A stretch of DNA of 64,000 nt from Chrysomallon squamiferum. Its lineage: Eukaryota > Mollusca > Gastropoda > Neomphalida > Peltospiridae. This document shows positions 1 to 18,294 of the stretch, piece by piece. The notes beneath the pieces are model-generated. The model ran no database searches and had not been told where the DNA came from. It worked only from the letters and a program-made list of their open reading frames with translations. Within the stretch, counting starts at the first letter, position 1. Each line of letters starts with the position of its first letter. The position numbers and the translations under genes were made by a program. The stretch is taken from the NCBI GenBank assembly GCA_012295275.1, contig CM022672.1, forward strand, positions 26,648,430 through 26,712,429, read 5' to 3'.

Positions 1-3573
<3,573 letters not shown>

Positions 3574-3579
3574 GTAAAA

Positions 3580-5437
3580 ATGGCTAATTCTGCTCTCTGT
3601 GGACTTCTGGTTGTCTTGATAATTGGCAGTTGTACTGGATGTAAGTTTTAGAAATCTTCACTCGAACTAAGATGTATTTTTTATTATTATGATTTTGTGT
3701 TGGGAATAATGGTAATGGTTGCTGATAGCTGAATGGGTGTTATTACTGATTCGCATTTGGGAATTGCTGTTGATGAGTGCATGAGAATTATCGTTGATAC
3801 TTGTACATAAAAGTTGCTACTGATTCGTGTACCTAGGACTGAAGTATGCATTAAGCTAAATAAGCATGTGCTTAGCGCATCAACAAAAGGGAGCACCACA
3901 GATATTTTCAGTTCCTGGATTTACTACGGACCATATGGTTCAAAATGTTGCAGCTTCACCAGATTCCATAAAAAGGAAATAAACACACACACAAATAATT
4001 AATAATAATAATACAATAATACAATATAATAATAATAATAATGGTTATACAAATAATTAAAAATAATAATAATAAAATAGTAATTATAGGGGTTAATGAT
4101 ATACATACATCTTGCATTTACCATAAAGTTGGAATAAATTACAATGTAATGAGGCATCAAAATATTTTGAATACTTAGGTCTTCTGAAGACGTTAATCCG
4201 GCCCTATCTGCTCTGTAGTTAGTGTTGTAGGTACGTGGACTGAGAGGGTGTGTTTTTTTGTTTTTTAATTCCTGTGTTGTAGTTTTAGGTGACTCAGAAT
4301 TACATACGTTACTAGAAAAATACTCTTTATCACATATTCCACGTACCCGACCCTCAAAAGCCGATGAAGTTTATCATTATAATCTTGACAATGATTTCAA
4401 CGACAACAGTTTGCAGTAGTCTCAATCTATTGTTGCAGTCAACGCCGACGAACGACGTCATGAGAAACGGTTCTTCCTGCACAGCATCGCGAAGGGGATG
4501 AAGGACATGATAACGGGCATGGCGAGCGGGGCAGCTGGAATGATGAGCGGGGCCGCACATGGCATGGACGGCGTGCTTGAAGCCGTCACAGGAAAATGCG
4601 TTCTTTGCGACAAAAACAAAGACGTACCCTTAATGTTTAACTTCGACGGTAATACGTTCAATTCTTACGACCGTTTGGTATTTTATTGTTTGTATAATGT
4701 CAGCAGCGGTGAAATTGTTCAGAGCCGTATAACAAGCGTCAAGATTTTAATTTTATATTTTTATTTATCAATACGTCTGTTAGTGAGTAATGTTTTTCTT
4801 TTTGGTCATCTTGAATTTCATAATCTAAATGCAAGTAAAAAAAAAACAAAAAAAAACATCAGTTACAATAAAAAAAAAAAAAAAAATAAAAGACAGTTAA
4901 TAACACAACCTAAACCAATAAACAAGCTCAAAAAGAAACAAACAACATCGATGAATCAACCAGTATGTCTCGTTATTTATTTATTTATTGCAGGCCTTCA
5001 GAACTTGAATCATCAAAAAGCCACACGTAAGTACTTAACTGTTGAGATAAGAAATATTTGAAAGAAATATTTCTTAACACTTGCAAGTTATTTAATTTTG
5101 AAATAATAATAATAATAATAATAATAATGAATTTAAGAGATCTTTCTGGTTTATTTACTTTAATTTCATTTTTTCTAAATGTGAGGGTAAATATATTATA
5201 AATAAAACTTGTCTAGTATGATTTACTCTGTTAACTAATATACGCATTTGTAGAGGAAAAAATACAGCGCTTGTCAACACTCCTAAAAGATAAACTTTGT
5301 ACACATTATTAAGCATCGACACAAGCTATCCAACAGTTCTGAGTTGTTTGTTTGTTTACTCTTTTGACTTTTCCGTGACATTAATTTTACAAGTTTTATG
5401 TTTTACTGCTGGTACTACTACCGTTACGACCATTAGG

Positions 5438-5494
<57 letters not shown>

Positions 5495-5983
5495 GTAGTA
5501 CTACTACGACTACTACCATCACTATTTTTTTTCCATTACTACTACTGTTACTCCCACTACTGCTATTGTTTCTTCTACTACTACTACTGCTGCTGCTGCT
5601 GTACTGATAATAATAATAATAATCTCAACAATAATAACAATAACAACAACAACAACAACAATAATAATACATGTACGAATCTATTTTCAGCTAAACCTGC
5701 TGCACCGGTTGCCGCCAAAACAGGTATATCATTTTAATCATCATCATCATCATCGCCACCACCACTAGCACAGCCAATATCATCATTACCATAATCATCG
5801 TCATCAATCACCATCAGAATCATCATTGTCGCCATAATCATCATCAATATATCCATCATCATCATCGTAATCATCAATCACCATCATGACCATCATCATC
5901 ATCATAACCATCATTATCGCCATAATTATCATCATCATCTTTATTGCCTTCATCGTCGTCATTATCATTAAATATATATAAAA

Positions 5984-6050
<67 letters not shown>

Positions 6051-6147
6051 GATAGATATAAAATGGTACATAATTACGGGAACCAGTATATGCTATTTTA
6101 TGTCGGCAAGTAAATGTATATTATATCCGCGTTTGTGTTTTGTTTCT

Positions 6148-6187
<40 letters not shown>

Positions 6188-6381
6188 AATTTTAAAAGAC
6201 GATTTTCGTAAAAAAAAAAAAAAAAAATATTTATTTTATTTATTTTATTAAATTTTATTATATTTTTTCAGAATGTATGGACAGACCAGGAATTGACTGC
6301 AGTATCATGATTTCCTCAGTTCAGATCTGCAAACAGCCAATTGCTTCAAAATACTGTCCAAAAACATGCAAATTCTGCTAA
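3580..6381 (+). CDS. Secreted ShKT-module precursor peptide, five exons, 148 aa
   Basis: Coding exons are 3580-3640, 4439-4648, 4994-5026, 5691-5723 and 6272-6381. All have AG/GT borders, and all four introns are phase 1, so the frame stays open to TAA. An acceptor at 3571-3573 precedes the ATG by six bases, implying a 5' untranslated exon. Residues 1-20 form a signal peptide. A short charged stretch ends in Lys-Arg at about residues 30-31, a likely prohormone-type cleavage site. A 42-residue Gly/Ala/Met-rich helical segment beginning Phe-Phe follows, then a Cys-x2-Cys pair, a Lys/Pro/Ala linker made of two 33-nt exons, and a C-terminal six-Cys module. That module (Cys-x-Asp start, Tyr-Cys-Pro-Lys-Thr-Cys-x2-Cys end) fits ShKT, which occurs in secreted enzymes, matrix proteins and venom peptides. 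Function is unknown: defence peptide, secreted effector or structural peptide are all possible. AATAAA overlaps the stop. Confidence 0.75.
5436..6186. repeat. Microsatellites inside introns 3 and 4 of the ShKT gene
   Basis: The introns hold CTA runs at about 5438-5513, mixed AAT/AAC runs at about 5608-5670, a long imperfect TCA/ATC tract at about 5737-5960, GATA repeats at about 5985-6059 and GT repeats at about 6152-6186. They account for the low-complexity open frames there. Confidence 0.9.
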
Positions 6382-7048
6382 TAAATATGAGTTAAACAAC
6401 TAGTGATATTATATTATATATAAGATTAACAAATAGAAAGACAGTTGATGGACATGCATATTTAAGCACAGAGAGAGAGAGAGAGAGAGAGAGAATAATA
6501 AATGAATCAATCAGTATACATATTTACGAAGAAGTTATATCTAGGAAAGTAAATAAAATAAATATTTTAAGTATTTCGTCTTAAGGAGGTTAGACCACAC
6601 CTTTGCAGATTATAACAGAAATCCAAACAATCGAATTATTGTAAACACTTCAGTTTTTGTAGCACTTATACTCAAAAACAGTTGATTATTCAAACAACAC
6701 TCATCCAGACATAAGTCCTGATGAAAAGCCTATTTCATGTTAAGTCCTGGCTCGGACAATAAATCAAGCAAGAAATGTCTCTGACAACCGTGCTTGGATG
6801 GTTCATAATGGAAGCTTGCCAAAAATGTACCCACTCCCACTTACCTGAAAGAAGTACATAGATATGGAAACAGTACCCAATTTCTAAAGATATAATTTCT
6901 ATGTTCATTCTCGTTTGATTATTATTATTTTTTTTTTTTCACAGTTACTCTAATTATCGGCAGTTGCTGCATTGTTTGGGTTATGAAGTGGATTCTGCTT
7001 TGTATACTTTCCGTGTGATGGCTAATAAACTGGAAATCAATCTTTATT

Positions 7049-7084
<36 letters not shown>

Positions 7085-7103
7085 CATAATTAATTATAAA
7101 TTA

Positions 7104-7150
<47 letters not shown>

Positions 7151-7731
7151 AAGACATATTGCGTACTTTCTAATTAAGTTTGGTTTAGTTAAGGCTGGCT
7201 GTCAAATGTTTACTTACAATAAAGTACGACAACTATATACAGAATCAAGGGTACTAATGACATCATGTCTTACTTGATAAATAGGTTATAATCAATTTCT
7301 CAACTACTCGGACAAGAAAATATTTCTCTGCCATAATAGTGTACAAGTGTGATGCAATAATATTCGTAATAAATGAATTAGTCACTGTGGGACTATAGAC
7401 ACCAGTGAATATTTTTTTGCCCTAGTAATTCTGTATTGTATTATACACTGATTACTGGGAAAGGAAACTAAATTTGCTAATCAGAATTAGTCGATGAATT
7501 AAACGTAGACTTTTCGAAGATTTAGTTTCTCTTGTAACAGTGACCTCTTTACTTAATCGTCTATCAGAGTTACGGGCCCTTATAATACCTTAAACAAAAT
7601 AATACTGAGCACTTTGTTTTCTCAGAGGTATGTAGGATAGTCATAAGTCGCTAGACGCAAACATTAATGAGTAAATATTAGTCGCTACCAACGGAAAATG
7701 ACTTTGGTTTTTGTGACCACTTCTTTTAAAG
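6382..7731. other. Intergenic, no gene seen
   Basis: This follows the ShKT gene and precedes the next ATG at 7732. It holds a short GA run (about 6470-6494), an AAT run at about 7051-7083 facing a TTA run at about 7107-7148 that could form a hairpin, and otherwise unique AT-rich DNA. The promoter of the downstream gene should lie near its end, but I see no clear core element. Confidence 0.5.
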
Positions 7732-8038
7732 ATGGGGTGCATGTCTAGCAGAATTTCACCTGGTAAGTAAAATAAATTACGTAGTGGCATAAATACTTAC
7801 GATGTTTATTGTATTGGTATTATTAACATATAAAATGATATATATATATGTAATTAGTATATTACGATAAACTCGGGTTGTTTTTTGTTTTTGTTTTTTT
7901 CTTTTCCTCTATCGGTAACTCGAGTAATAAATGAAGTTTATTGTTTTGTCCAACCATTAGTGGTTTTCGTTTGTTGACGTTTAACATTACAGTATATAAT
8001 TTTGTTTGGGTTTTTGAATGGAAGTAATTTTTCTAACA

Positions 8039-8097
<59 letters not shown>

Positions 8098-11000
8098 GTG
8101 TTCAGTATTTACAAAAGTAAAAGCAAGGAAAAAAATTAATATTCACAAAAATTATAAACAATAATAATACAATAATAACTTAAAGAAAACATACAATAAT
8201 AATAAAATTTGAAAATAAAAATAACAACACCTAAATAAGAAACAAAAAAATATCAACTATTCTTTGATGTGTTTATCAGTAGGAAATGAAATAGGTGAGC
8301 TTAATTTTGATGTCAAACAACTTTTCAAGATAAGGATCTTGACATAGTTTATTGTAAACTTGATCACCAAGTTGAATGGATCTGTCATAGTTAATATCTT
8401 TAGCCTTATTGCAGATTATTCCCATGATAAATTGTTTTTTGTATCCATAAAAGTAAAAAGAAAACTCAAAAACTCCCTCCCCATCAAAAAAAAAAAACAA
8501 AAAAAAAAAAAAAAAAAAACCCCAAACAAACAACAAAATGATAAGAAAACAAAATCAGAGTAGGTCAGAAAATAAAGTGTATGTAGATATGGGACACATG
8601 CATGAATATAATAAATATAATTGCAACTTTGTGAATAAAAACATCAATATCTTTTTCAAAATATTTTTACATTTATTCTTTATACATCTTAGGTTACATG
8701 TGTGTGTGTGTGTGTGTGTGCAACAGTACATGGTCCTAGATCTGTTTCTTCATACAGACTTCAATTTTATGAATGAATGCATTTTTATAATCTAAAAATT
8801 CATTCAGCCATGTTGAAGATGGTTTGACAAGATAATTGCGTAATGTTTGGTTCAGGAAAGAAAAAAAAAAAAAAAGAAAATAAAAAAAACAACAAAAAAA
8901 AACATCATCCACTCTTGACAGTTTTGAACTTGTTGAACTGTAATAACAATTTCTGTTATGCAAATCCAATAATTTATTTACTATATTTGTATCCATAAAT
9001 TATTTAAATAAAAAATACCTTTACCTATATTTACTTTGTATGTACGTATGTGTGTGTATGCATGGAAAGATAAAACAGAGAGACAAAGTAAAAGTGAAGA
9101 AAACTGAGAACAGAGAGAGAGAAAAAAGAGAAGGGATTAAAGAAACAGGAAAGAGAAAAGGGGATAGACAGACACACAACTGGGATTATAATTAACACAC
9201 ACTAATTATGTAAATTCCTGGATACTTCTCTAGATAGTTTTATAAATAATCACCATCTGGGTAGTGTATTGTTTAATACCTGATTTCAGATTCAGAAAAC
9301 AAGCCAAAGGAAGATAAACAAGGATTACTTCTGCGAGGAGATGTAGCTACCAAGTATGAGTCACGGAGTGAGAGAGAGAGAAAAATGAAAGAAAAACAGC
9401 TTCGGATAACGTCTGCAGCTGAAGTGAGTATCCCATTCTAACAGTTGTTCTAAGGCATGGTATACAGTTTGATTAAAAAGTATAAGTTACACATGAGTTG
9501 TTGGTGATGGCACACTTTCAAGTATTGTTGTTTTTTGTTTTTGATTACTTTTGGACACCAACCTTTGCTAAAAATAAATAGACACTAAAACTATCAAGTT
9601 TATTGTGTAGCCACTTTGTTTTGTTTTTTTAAATTAACAAGATAAATCTGTTTCATTGTCTATAGTTACTCTTATTAATAGTAGTAGAATTAGTAGTAGT
9701 GGTAGTAGAAGTGGAATTAATAGTAATAATAATGGTAGAAGTAACACCAGTTTATAGATATGTCTTCTTAGTTTTCTGTCTGATATTTTTTGTTCTTCAG
9801 TTTCGTCTTCTTAAAATTAAAAGCATGATAAAAATAATCTGTGGGGGGCTTATTTCTTTTTTTTGATTTTTATTGTTCCTGTCATAATAGTGACTAATTA
9901 GTTCACCTTTCATGTGCTAACCAGTGATCTGTGTCAGGACAAGTCTTATTACAATTCATGAACTGTCAACAGCTAAAACTTATCATTAAACAGACGCCTT
10001 TATCTACCTTTAACAGGTGTGATCACGATTCTTAGCTGAAGGCGATTTTGATTTATGTCATTTTTGATATTATATTTCTTCTAAACTCTAAGTCATTGTG
10101 CTGCTTTGTTCTCATAGCAGACTAATTTCCACATAAAAATTAAACTTAGTTTTTTCTCCTTTTATTTCTGATACTGATTGCCATTGCCCATTGATAATTT
10201 TTAATATATTATTATATATTAACATTCAGATAGATTATTTTATTTGTTTTTAATCACAAAAATGTTACTGTATTTTTATCTTGCTATTTTCATCTGGTTG
10301 TATTTATGCTCCAGTGAAGAACCATACATATTATATGTATTATATAACGACTCTTTGTATTGGCAGTTTGGTATGATTCTTTGTGGTAAAGACAAAACTT
10401 GTGACCTGGACAGACCCAGGGAAGGGGAGGGGTTAGTTGTTCCCTCACGACATGCAACTTGAACAGTTATCTGACATGATCACACACAAAAAAGATTACA
10501 CACCCATGTTGCATTTTCTGTTTTATTATCTAACTCTGTGGCTTTTTCATTATTTTTAATGTATTATTATTGTTGTTGTTGTTGTTGTTAGCAAGTATCA
10601 TCCTCTTTAAGTTATCTTTTGTCATAACAGTTTTTCTCCCACATTGTTGTCTATAACTAAACCACATTCTACAGCTAGTATGTTTCCAGTCTTCAATTTT
10701 GTTAATTTTAAATGTTATCTTTTTTTCAAAAGACAGTTTTTTATAAACCATCAAACTATGCCCCAACAAACAAGCTAGCAAACCAACAAAAATAAAATTA
10801 AAAAATATAAAATACTATTGTTATTATTAAAAAAAATTGTTTGTTTGTTTGTTTGTTGTCTTTTTTGTTTGGTTTTGTTCTTTTTTTTTTTTTTTGCATT
10901 ACAGAATTTGGAGTGCTTGTTGTTGTTACTTGTTAATTCATTTACTTATTTTTTCAGTTATGTATATTTTTTGTTAACATTAACAATTTATTACCTTTTT

Positions 11001-12389
11001 TTTTTGTTTTGGTGCTACCTAAACAAAACATTCTGTGAAAAAGTCCTGAATATTTTAAAACTTTTTTCTTTAAGAAAGAAAGAAAGTAAGAAGGTACACA
11101 TCATGAATGGTGACATGAAAGAGTTAACTGTCACAAATTTCAATATTTATATTTTGTTTATATAGAACAACGAAATAAAACATCTAACAAAAGAGAATAA
11201 TATATTAGTTAATAGATTAAAACAGATCTTTAAAATCATCCTGTGCAACTTTGATCTCCAGACTAATTAACTTGCATGTATGTATATAAATTCGTTACAA
11301 GAATACATAAATAAATCATAATGTACAGATTAAATATGTGTATTTTTATGTTATATTTATTATCCTTTGACTATCTATTTGTAATATAATAATATAATAC
11401 AGAAACATAACTGCCATAATATTGAAATTCAGTAACAATCACTTTGGCTCATTTGCTAACATTAGAAAGTAAGTAATATATCTCATAAATTTAAGCTATA
11501 TTATATTTATATCCACATGCATGCCATCATGGAGTATATAATATTATTTCTGAAATTGTATAATTTGTATATTTAATGCTGTTTATCAGAATGTGTAATT
11601 TTATGAAATGTGTCATGCCTTATACCAGCTGAGTTATGTGATAACAACAACAGAATGACTTGTAAATACTTTTCTGTAATTAAAGTTTCACTTTCTGCCA
11701 GAATACTGCTAAGTCTATAAGCCTGAAATAAGGGGGTGGTAATTTAATCTGTTTATCATGCTTCTGTGGAATAATCAGATTTAGAGGATTAAGAATTAAG
11801 AAAAAAAGAAAGAATTTTGGCAGACATTTTTGTTGTGGCTCGGTTTTGGGTGACTTTGGCATGTAAAACTCTTCAGAAATTCTGGTTTTGCTGTTAGTCA
11901 GCAATAACTGTGGAATATTAAGAACTCTATCCTACTTTTCTTTTCTTTTCTTTTTCTTTAATTTCTTTTACATAGGTGAAATACACATTTTCTACATAGG
12001 CTTTCATACATGGAGTATTGTTTGGATATCTTTCTTTTTTTCATTCTTTCTTTCTTTCTTTCTTTCTTACTTTAAACTATGGTGATTTTGTCTGGCACTG
12101 GCTGTACCTACCACTGTAATATAATCATAAATTTGGTAGATGTCATTAAATAAATTATATATCATTATTCTAAGCAAAGGTTTTATGCAGCAGATGCAGT
12201 AGTGGTTATCATGTTCCTCATAACATTCCCTGTCAGTATTTAATAATGTCTACACATGAAATGTTGTTATTAAATTGTCTTAACCATGTTTTACTCAGCA
12301 TGTTAAAAAGTTTTCAAATACAGAGCTGTATGCCTCCATCCAAAATTAGCTTTTATTTCAGTTTATGTGCATATCTCACTTTCAATTAT

Positions 12390-12438
<49 letters not shown>

Positions 12439-12494
12439 AAACACACACACACACACACACACATATGTATATAGATGTACATAGATACATACCA

Positions 12495-12526
<32 letters not shown>

Positions 12527-15500
12527 TCATATATCTATATATACACAGATACATGCTCTTAGATGTTTACACACACATACACACGTGCACGCATATGATT
12601 AAAAGAGAACTTTAGCTGATAATCTGAAAAATCTATATATCAGCAGGTTTTGTTGTTATTTTACACACAGTAATAATAGGTTTGACATCCTGTGACCATT
12701 TCTGATAAAATATTCATTAACTGTGTTGTGCAGTCAGTAAAGTAAGAACTTACAGAATGATAAACACTTCAGAACATGTTTTTTATGTCTTCACAGCTGA
12801 CTTAAATTTATCTCACACTTTTTGGTATTATAAAGTGACATTTTATACACTTCTCGTGTTACACCAGTCAGTATAGCTAGACATCACTGTTGACTGAACT
12901 GATTTTCAGGTGTTTTTCACAAATGTTAATACACAGAATGGGAAAAAAAGATATAGTGATAATGAAGTTTTGTTGTAGAGAAGACAGAATTTGTTACAGG
13001 GTGCAGAGAACACAGTGGTTAAATCTCTGTTCAGTTTCTCTGCTTATTGTTGCTTAAAAGAACCTAAAAATCTTTAAATGATTATTTCCATAAAATAAGA
13101 GAGAGAGTGAGTGTATGCAAAGGAGAGTATTACCTAGGTATATGTATTACTTTATTTCAGTGATATTTTAGTGAATAGAAAAGGGATAACATTAATGGTA
13201 ATAATTATAACAAAACATAAATTTTGTTTTACAGAAAAGACAATGGTTTGTCCTACTGTACAATTTAACCTTGAAATTCAGTTTACTTAAATCATTATTT
13301 TGAGAGATGAAGGAAGAGAGAAAGATTGACAGACAGACAAATTTACGAATAATTATGTATATACCTGTATGTATTATTTAAGTTTATTTCAGCAACGAAT
13401 ACATTTATTTACACAATGTGTTTGTCATTTTATTTTACAGGAGTTGTCAGGAAGAATTCTTGAAGAAAAGGAGAGACTGTCTCTGAATTCAAAGTCAAGA
13501 GAAACTTCAGTCAGTACTTCCAGAGTGGCATCACCATCTGTGGAAAAGAAAAGTAAGATTCCTGTTTTTATTTCAAGTCTTTGATATTAACATAATTAGT
13601 AATGCTTGTTAATTGGCTCCATTTATTGGTTTATTTATTTATTTTAATTTGTTTTATTATTATTATTTTTTAAATTATTTATTTTTATTTTTACTGCACC
13701 AAATTGATCCAGGAACACTGCTGTGTTACTACAAATCAGATATATTGAAACATACTGAGCATGTACTGACTGATGCAGATGTTGATGAACTGTTCAGCAT
13801 CAGCAACTCAGTTTATGTATTAGTATCAGTTTGATCTGAAACTTATCATATAATAATTTACTTTTTTCTGCATGACAACATTTTTATCTTTATTTATGTT
13901 TTGACATTTTTAAATTAGCAGAAAGTTAATCATTTAAACTTTGAAAGGTTTTAAGACAAAGCTAAAAAAAAGTTCTGTTATTAGTTCCTTTAATTCTAAG
14001 AATAACCAGTAAAAAAAAAAAAAAAAACATTTAAGCAGGTTTTTTCTTCATTTAATGAAAAAGGCAAATGACAGCCTTATTGAATTTCAGTTATGTGCTA
14101 TTTTATTATGATTCTTTATTATTATGAAAGGATTGTTTGAAGAAATCAAAAAGGCAATCATGCAGATGTATATCAAAACATATTTTGCCTTATTCTGTGT
14201 ATCATTAGTAACATCACAAACACATTTTTGACAAATGCAATACCAGGGGGACTGCCAGTACTTCTGTGCCTGTTAGGTACTGTAAACAATGAATAATTGA
14301 TTATCTGGGTTTTTCAATCACCAGCAAATGAACACATATTCTCCCTTGACAATTTCTCTGTTGAATATGCAAACAAATGACAGATGACATTAACAATTTG
14401 TTTAAGTGAATGTTCTTGTACATCTTAATTATTTAGTCAGTGTATGTCTACCATGGATTAAACTAGGCCTGCAGACATTTTAATTATCTTAACAGTGTAT
14501 GTATACATAGTTCCTTCACCTGTCTGTGTTGACTTGTAGTACAAAACCTTTGTTAGAAAGTAAACATTTTTCTCTCTTTCATTTCTGACCTATTTTAGTG
14601 TTTACATGGTTGTATGTGAATATATTTGTCTGTATATGTAATGTATGTATATATGTGTGTAATGTATGTATGTATTTATGTGTGTAATGTATGTATGTGT
14701 TTATGTACATATGTATATAAATGTATGTAATACGTGTGTGTGTGTATATATAATGTATGTTATGTATGTATATATCAGTGTGTGCATGTGCATGTTACTG
14801 AGTGTAATGAGTGTAATGAGAAGGTCTTGTAACTGTTGACCAAACTCATTTTATCCCTTCCCAGTTTAATCTCCTGACACAACCCCAGAAAAAAATATTT
14901 TATCTTTTGGGACATTCAGTTTTATGTTTTAGCTGCTGTCTTTTTTTTTTTTTAGTTCTTTTTTTTTATTTTATGGGTTTTTTTTCCCCTATTCTGTTTA
15001 TCAAAGACAGAAATATGTAAATGTTTTCTAATTAAAAATTTATTGAAGGTTTATATTTATAAATGAAAAACAACACTATACATTCTCTGATTGTTTTGTT
15101 AGTGTATCCCATTCTAGCTAGTCCTCCCTTCTAAATATGACAGAAAAATGTGTGTCATCAATGATATAATTAATGAGTATGCTTTGGCTATTTTGTTAAC
15201 AAGAATAAAACTCTTGAAAAAATTAGCTGATTTCCCAGTCCAACTAGTCCTCCATTCTGGTGTATAAATAACCTGTATCAGAAACTGCTATCACTCTGGT
15301 AACAGCTCCCATTGTCTCTCCAGTGTGCTGAGAAAAACGAATAAATCAACCATTTTAACAAACCTAACAGTACAGACTGACTAACATAACATATCATTTG
15401 TTTTTAGATCAATAGTTGTTGTCAAGTGTCTTTCATGTTAAATGCTGTCATTGGTGATATAAGAAACTTAATATAAAACTTATTATAGATATGAGGTTAA

Positions 15501-18263
15501 TGTTAGCTGAGATGTTTTTAAAAAATACAACCTTTCCATAAACAGGACACTGCACAATCATTGCCTTTTGATATCAGAACTGGAGATTTTTGCTGAGTTG
15601 AATTAACACTTTTAAAGATTATTTTTATTATTGTGAAAAAATAATTTTGATATCCTACTTTACATCATGGAAATATTTGTTATTGCAAAAACAAAATATT
15701 AACTATGAAGTGTATAATTTAAAGTGGATCTGGAAATATTAGTATATTTACTGAGAATCAAACCCATGTAGTTATGTCAACCAAGTTTCATATTCTGATT
15801 TATGATCACGCACTGTAAAGAAGAAGAAAAATTAAAAGCCACAGATCTACTCCTTTATTGACTGTGTTAGGAAATAACTCTGTGTGTTTTTCTTTGTTGT
15901 TGAAATATGTGTGTTTAAGAAAGGAGACCCCACTCAAAGACTTGATTAACAACTGTCCATTTTATCTGCCTTCAAAGACTCGTAAACAGCGGCTGACTTA
16001 CTTTTTCTTCTTGTACAGTTGGCTTTTGTTGTTGTTGTTGTTAAGAGGGTGGGGTACATTAAAATGATAGCTGTTGAAAACACCAAGCATAGGTTTCTTT
16101 ATCTGTAGAATATTTATGTGCTCTCTGTAGCTAGTTTTATACTCATTATCTATCTATCTATTTATCTGTATATCTGAATAAGTCAGTATTTATTGGCATC
16201 CCAGTTCTAACTCAAAATAAATAATGTTTTAGAGTCTCTGTGTGTGTGTGTGTGTGTTTAGAAATTAATTTACTAATCAGAAGGATTTTGTTTTGTTTGT
16301 TTTACTTCTTCTTTTTCATCTTTTTTTTTTCTTTTTTTTGTCCATTTATATAAATACACTTTTTTATTTAATTATTGTATTTTTAGTGTTTAAAATTCTA
16401 AAAAGAATACTTTTTTTTAAGTTTATGTTATTTTTGTTTGGTTGTTGATGTTTTTATTTATTTATTTGTTTCTTATTTCCAACCAGAAGAGTTTTGTTAA
16501 GCTTCTGTCATAATTTAGTTTTTTCATTTTAAAATTTGTTTCACTAAGTGCAAGTGTTTTGTTACATTTATGATAATTTGCCCTGTTGTTTGTTTCTGCT
16601 TTTATTTTACTAGCATGACTGTTTTTTACATTGGTTTATAGTTTATTAGGATGTAGTTGTAGTAGCAGTGTAGTATATAATGGTTTAAGTAGTAGCAGTA
16701 GTGGTACTTGTGGTAGTAATAATAGCAGTAGTAGAAATAAGTACTAATTATAACTAAAACAACAACAAAAACAATAAGAACAAGAATAATGACAGCAAGA
16801 ATAATAATAACTGCAATAGCAGTAACAACAATACAAATGATGATGATGATGATGATGATGATGATAATTAAAAATAAAAAATAATTTAAAACATGCACAG
16901 TTAACAGAAAACAGTTAACATTGCTAATTTAATTCTTCCAGATGAAAATTATCATAAATCTGTAAGAGTAGTAATTTATTTTAAAACTCCTGTTTGTGTC
17001 ATGTTCTGTGATAGAATTTTAGACCGAGATCTGATTTACAGATTAAAGTAAAACAGAAACATAGCAGAAGACATTTATTATGTTAATCTTCACCATTTGG
17101 ATTGTGTGTGTGTGTGTGTGATGTATGTGTATCACATGCATGTGCATGTGTTTATGTATATTTGTGTATGTATGTATGTTTGTCTGAATCTATATATGTA
17201 TGTGTCTGTGGATCAAGAATTCACATTCAAATGCAACAACTAAATAATTCTAATTATTAAATATTATTTTTTAATCTTTAATAATAATAATAATAATAAT
17301 ATTACTATTATTATTATTATTATTATTATTATTCACTGTAATATCAGGAAAGCATAAAATATTCAGTTATTTAAATATTTCACACCTTATCGACCAGTTA
17401 TTTCAACCGTTAACAAATTAAGTCTTTGTGTAATTACTTTCATGATATCAGCACACACATGGGACTGCCTGTATTCCATCTGTACCTTTGTCATTGTGGT
17501 TACAGCACGCTTATTGATCTTTCACATGCAACACTGTTTCCATTAGGAGTCACTACCTGGAACAGACCTGTTTCACTCTTTGTGTTACTGGCTGGCTGTA
17601 ATATAATGTCACATAACAGTTTCTCCAGTTTCAATACAAATGTTGCTTCTCTGACTGAATTTCAGTTTTATTATTGTTTGTTGAATACAAACAGAAACAC
17701 ATACACACACACACAAACATAAACATATATGCACACACATCATACTTAAGGAAAATAATACGTATTGTATTTGTTATCTAAATTTTGTTCAGAATATTGC
17801 TTATATTTATGAAGTTCAGTATAGTTACTGTTTGCTGAAATTATATATTGAGTGCCTTATACTAAAAACAAAATATGATACAAATAATTATATTTGAAAT
17901 TTAAACTTTCAAAAATATTACTTATATGCATAATACCACAGTTCTGTATATTTACTATTTACTAAATGGGTAAATTCACTTATGTATTGATACACACTAA
18001 TCACAATCTTGTCATTTATTTGCTTATATTAATTACAAGAAACATTATTTATTAAACCTTCATTTGTATATGATCAAAAAAGCTTGATCATTTTGTGTGG
18101 TAGACTAATTACATGTAAATTACGATCATTGTTTAAGTACCCCAGAATCTGAAGTAGACAGCATCCTTATTAGACAATGTTTTGTTCAAAATAGGTTAAC
18201 TGTAGCTGGACAAGACTTTGAAATGGTGCAGAAGTCCTGATTAGTTAAAGGTTGGTTTTTCAG

Positions 18264-18294
<31 letters not shown>

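Noticed and set aside
6945-7030. Possible extra secreted-peptide exon after the ShKT gene
   Set aside because: It has a CACAG acceptor and faint likeness to the signal exon, but no coherent frame or partner exon.
12246-12602. Thr-His-rich and Cys-Val-rich open frames over CA runs (also near 19457, 52813, 58450)
   Set aside because: Dinucleotide repeats are open in several frames; there is no non-repeat coding part.
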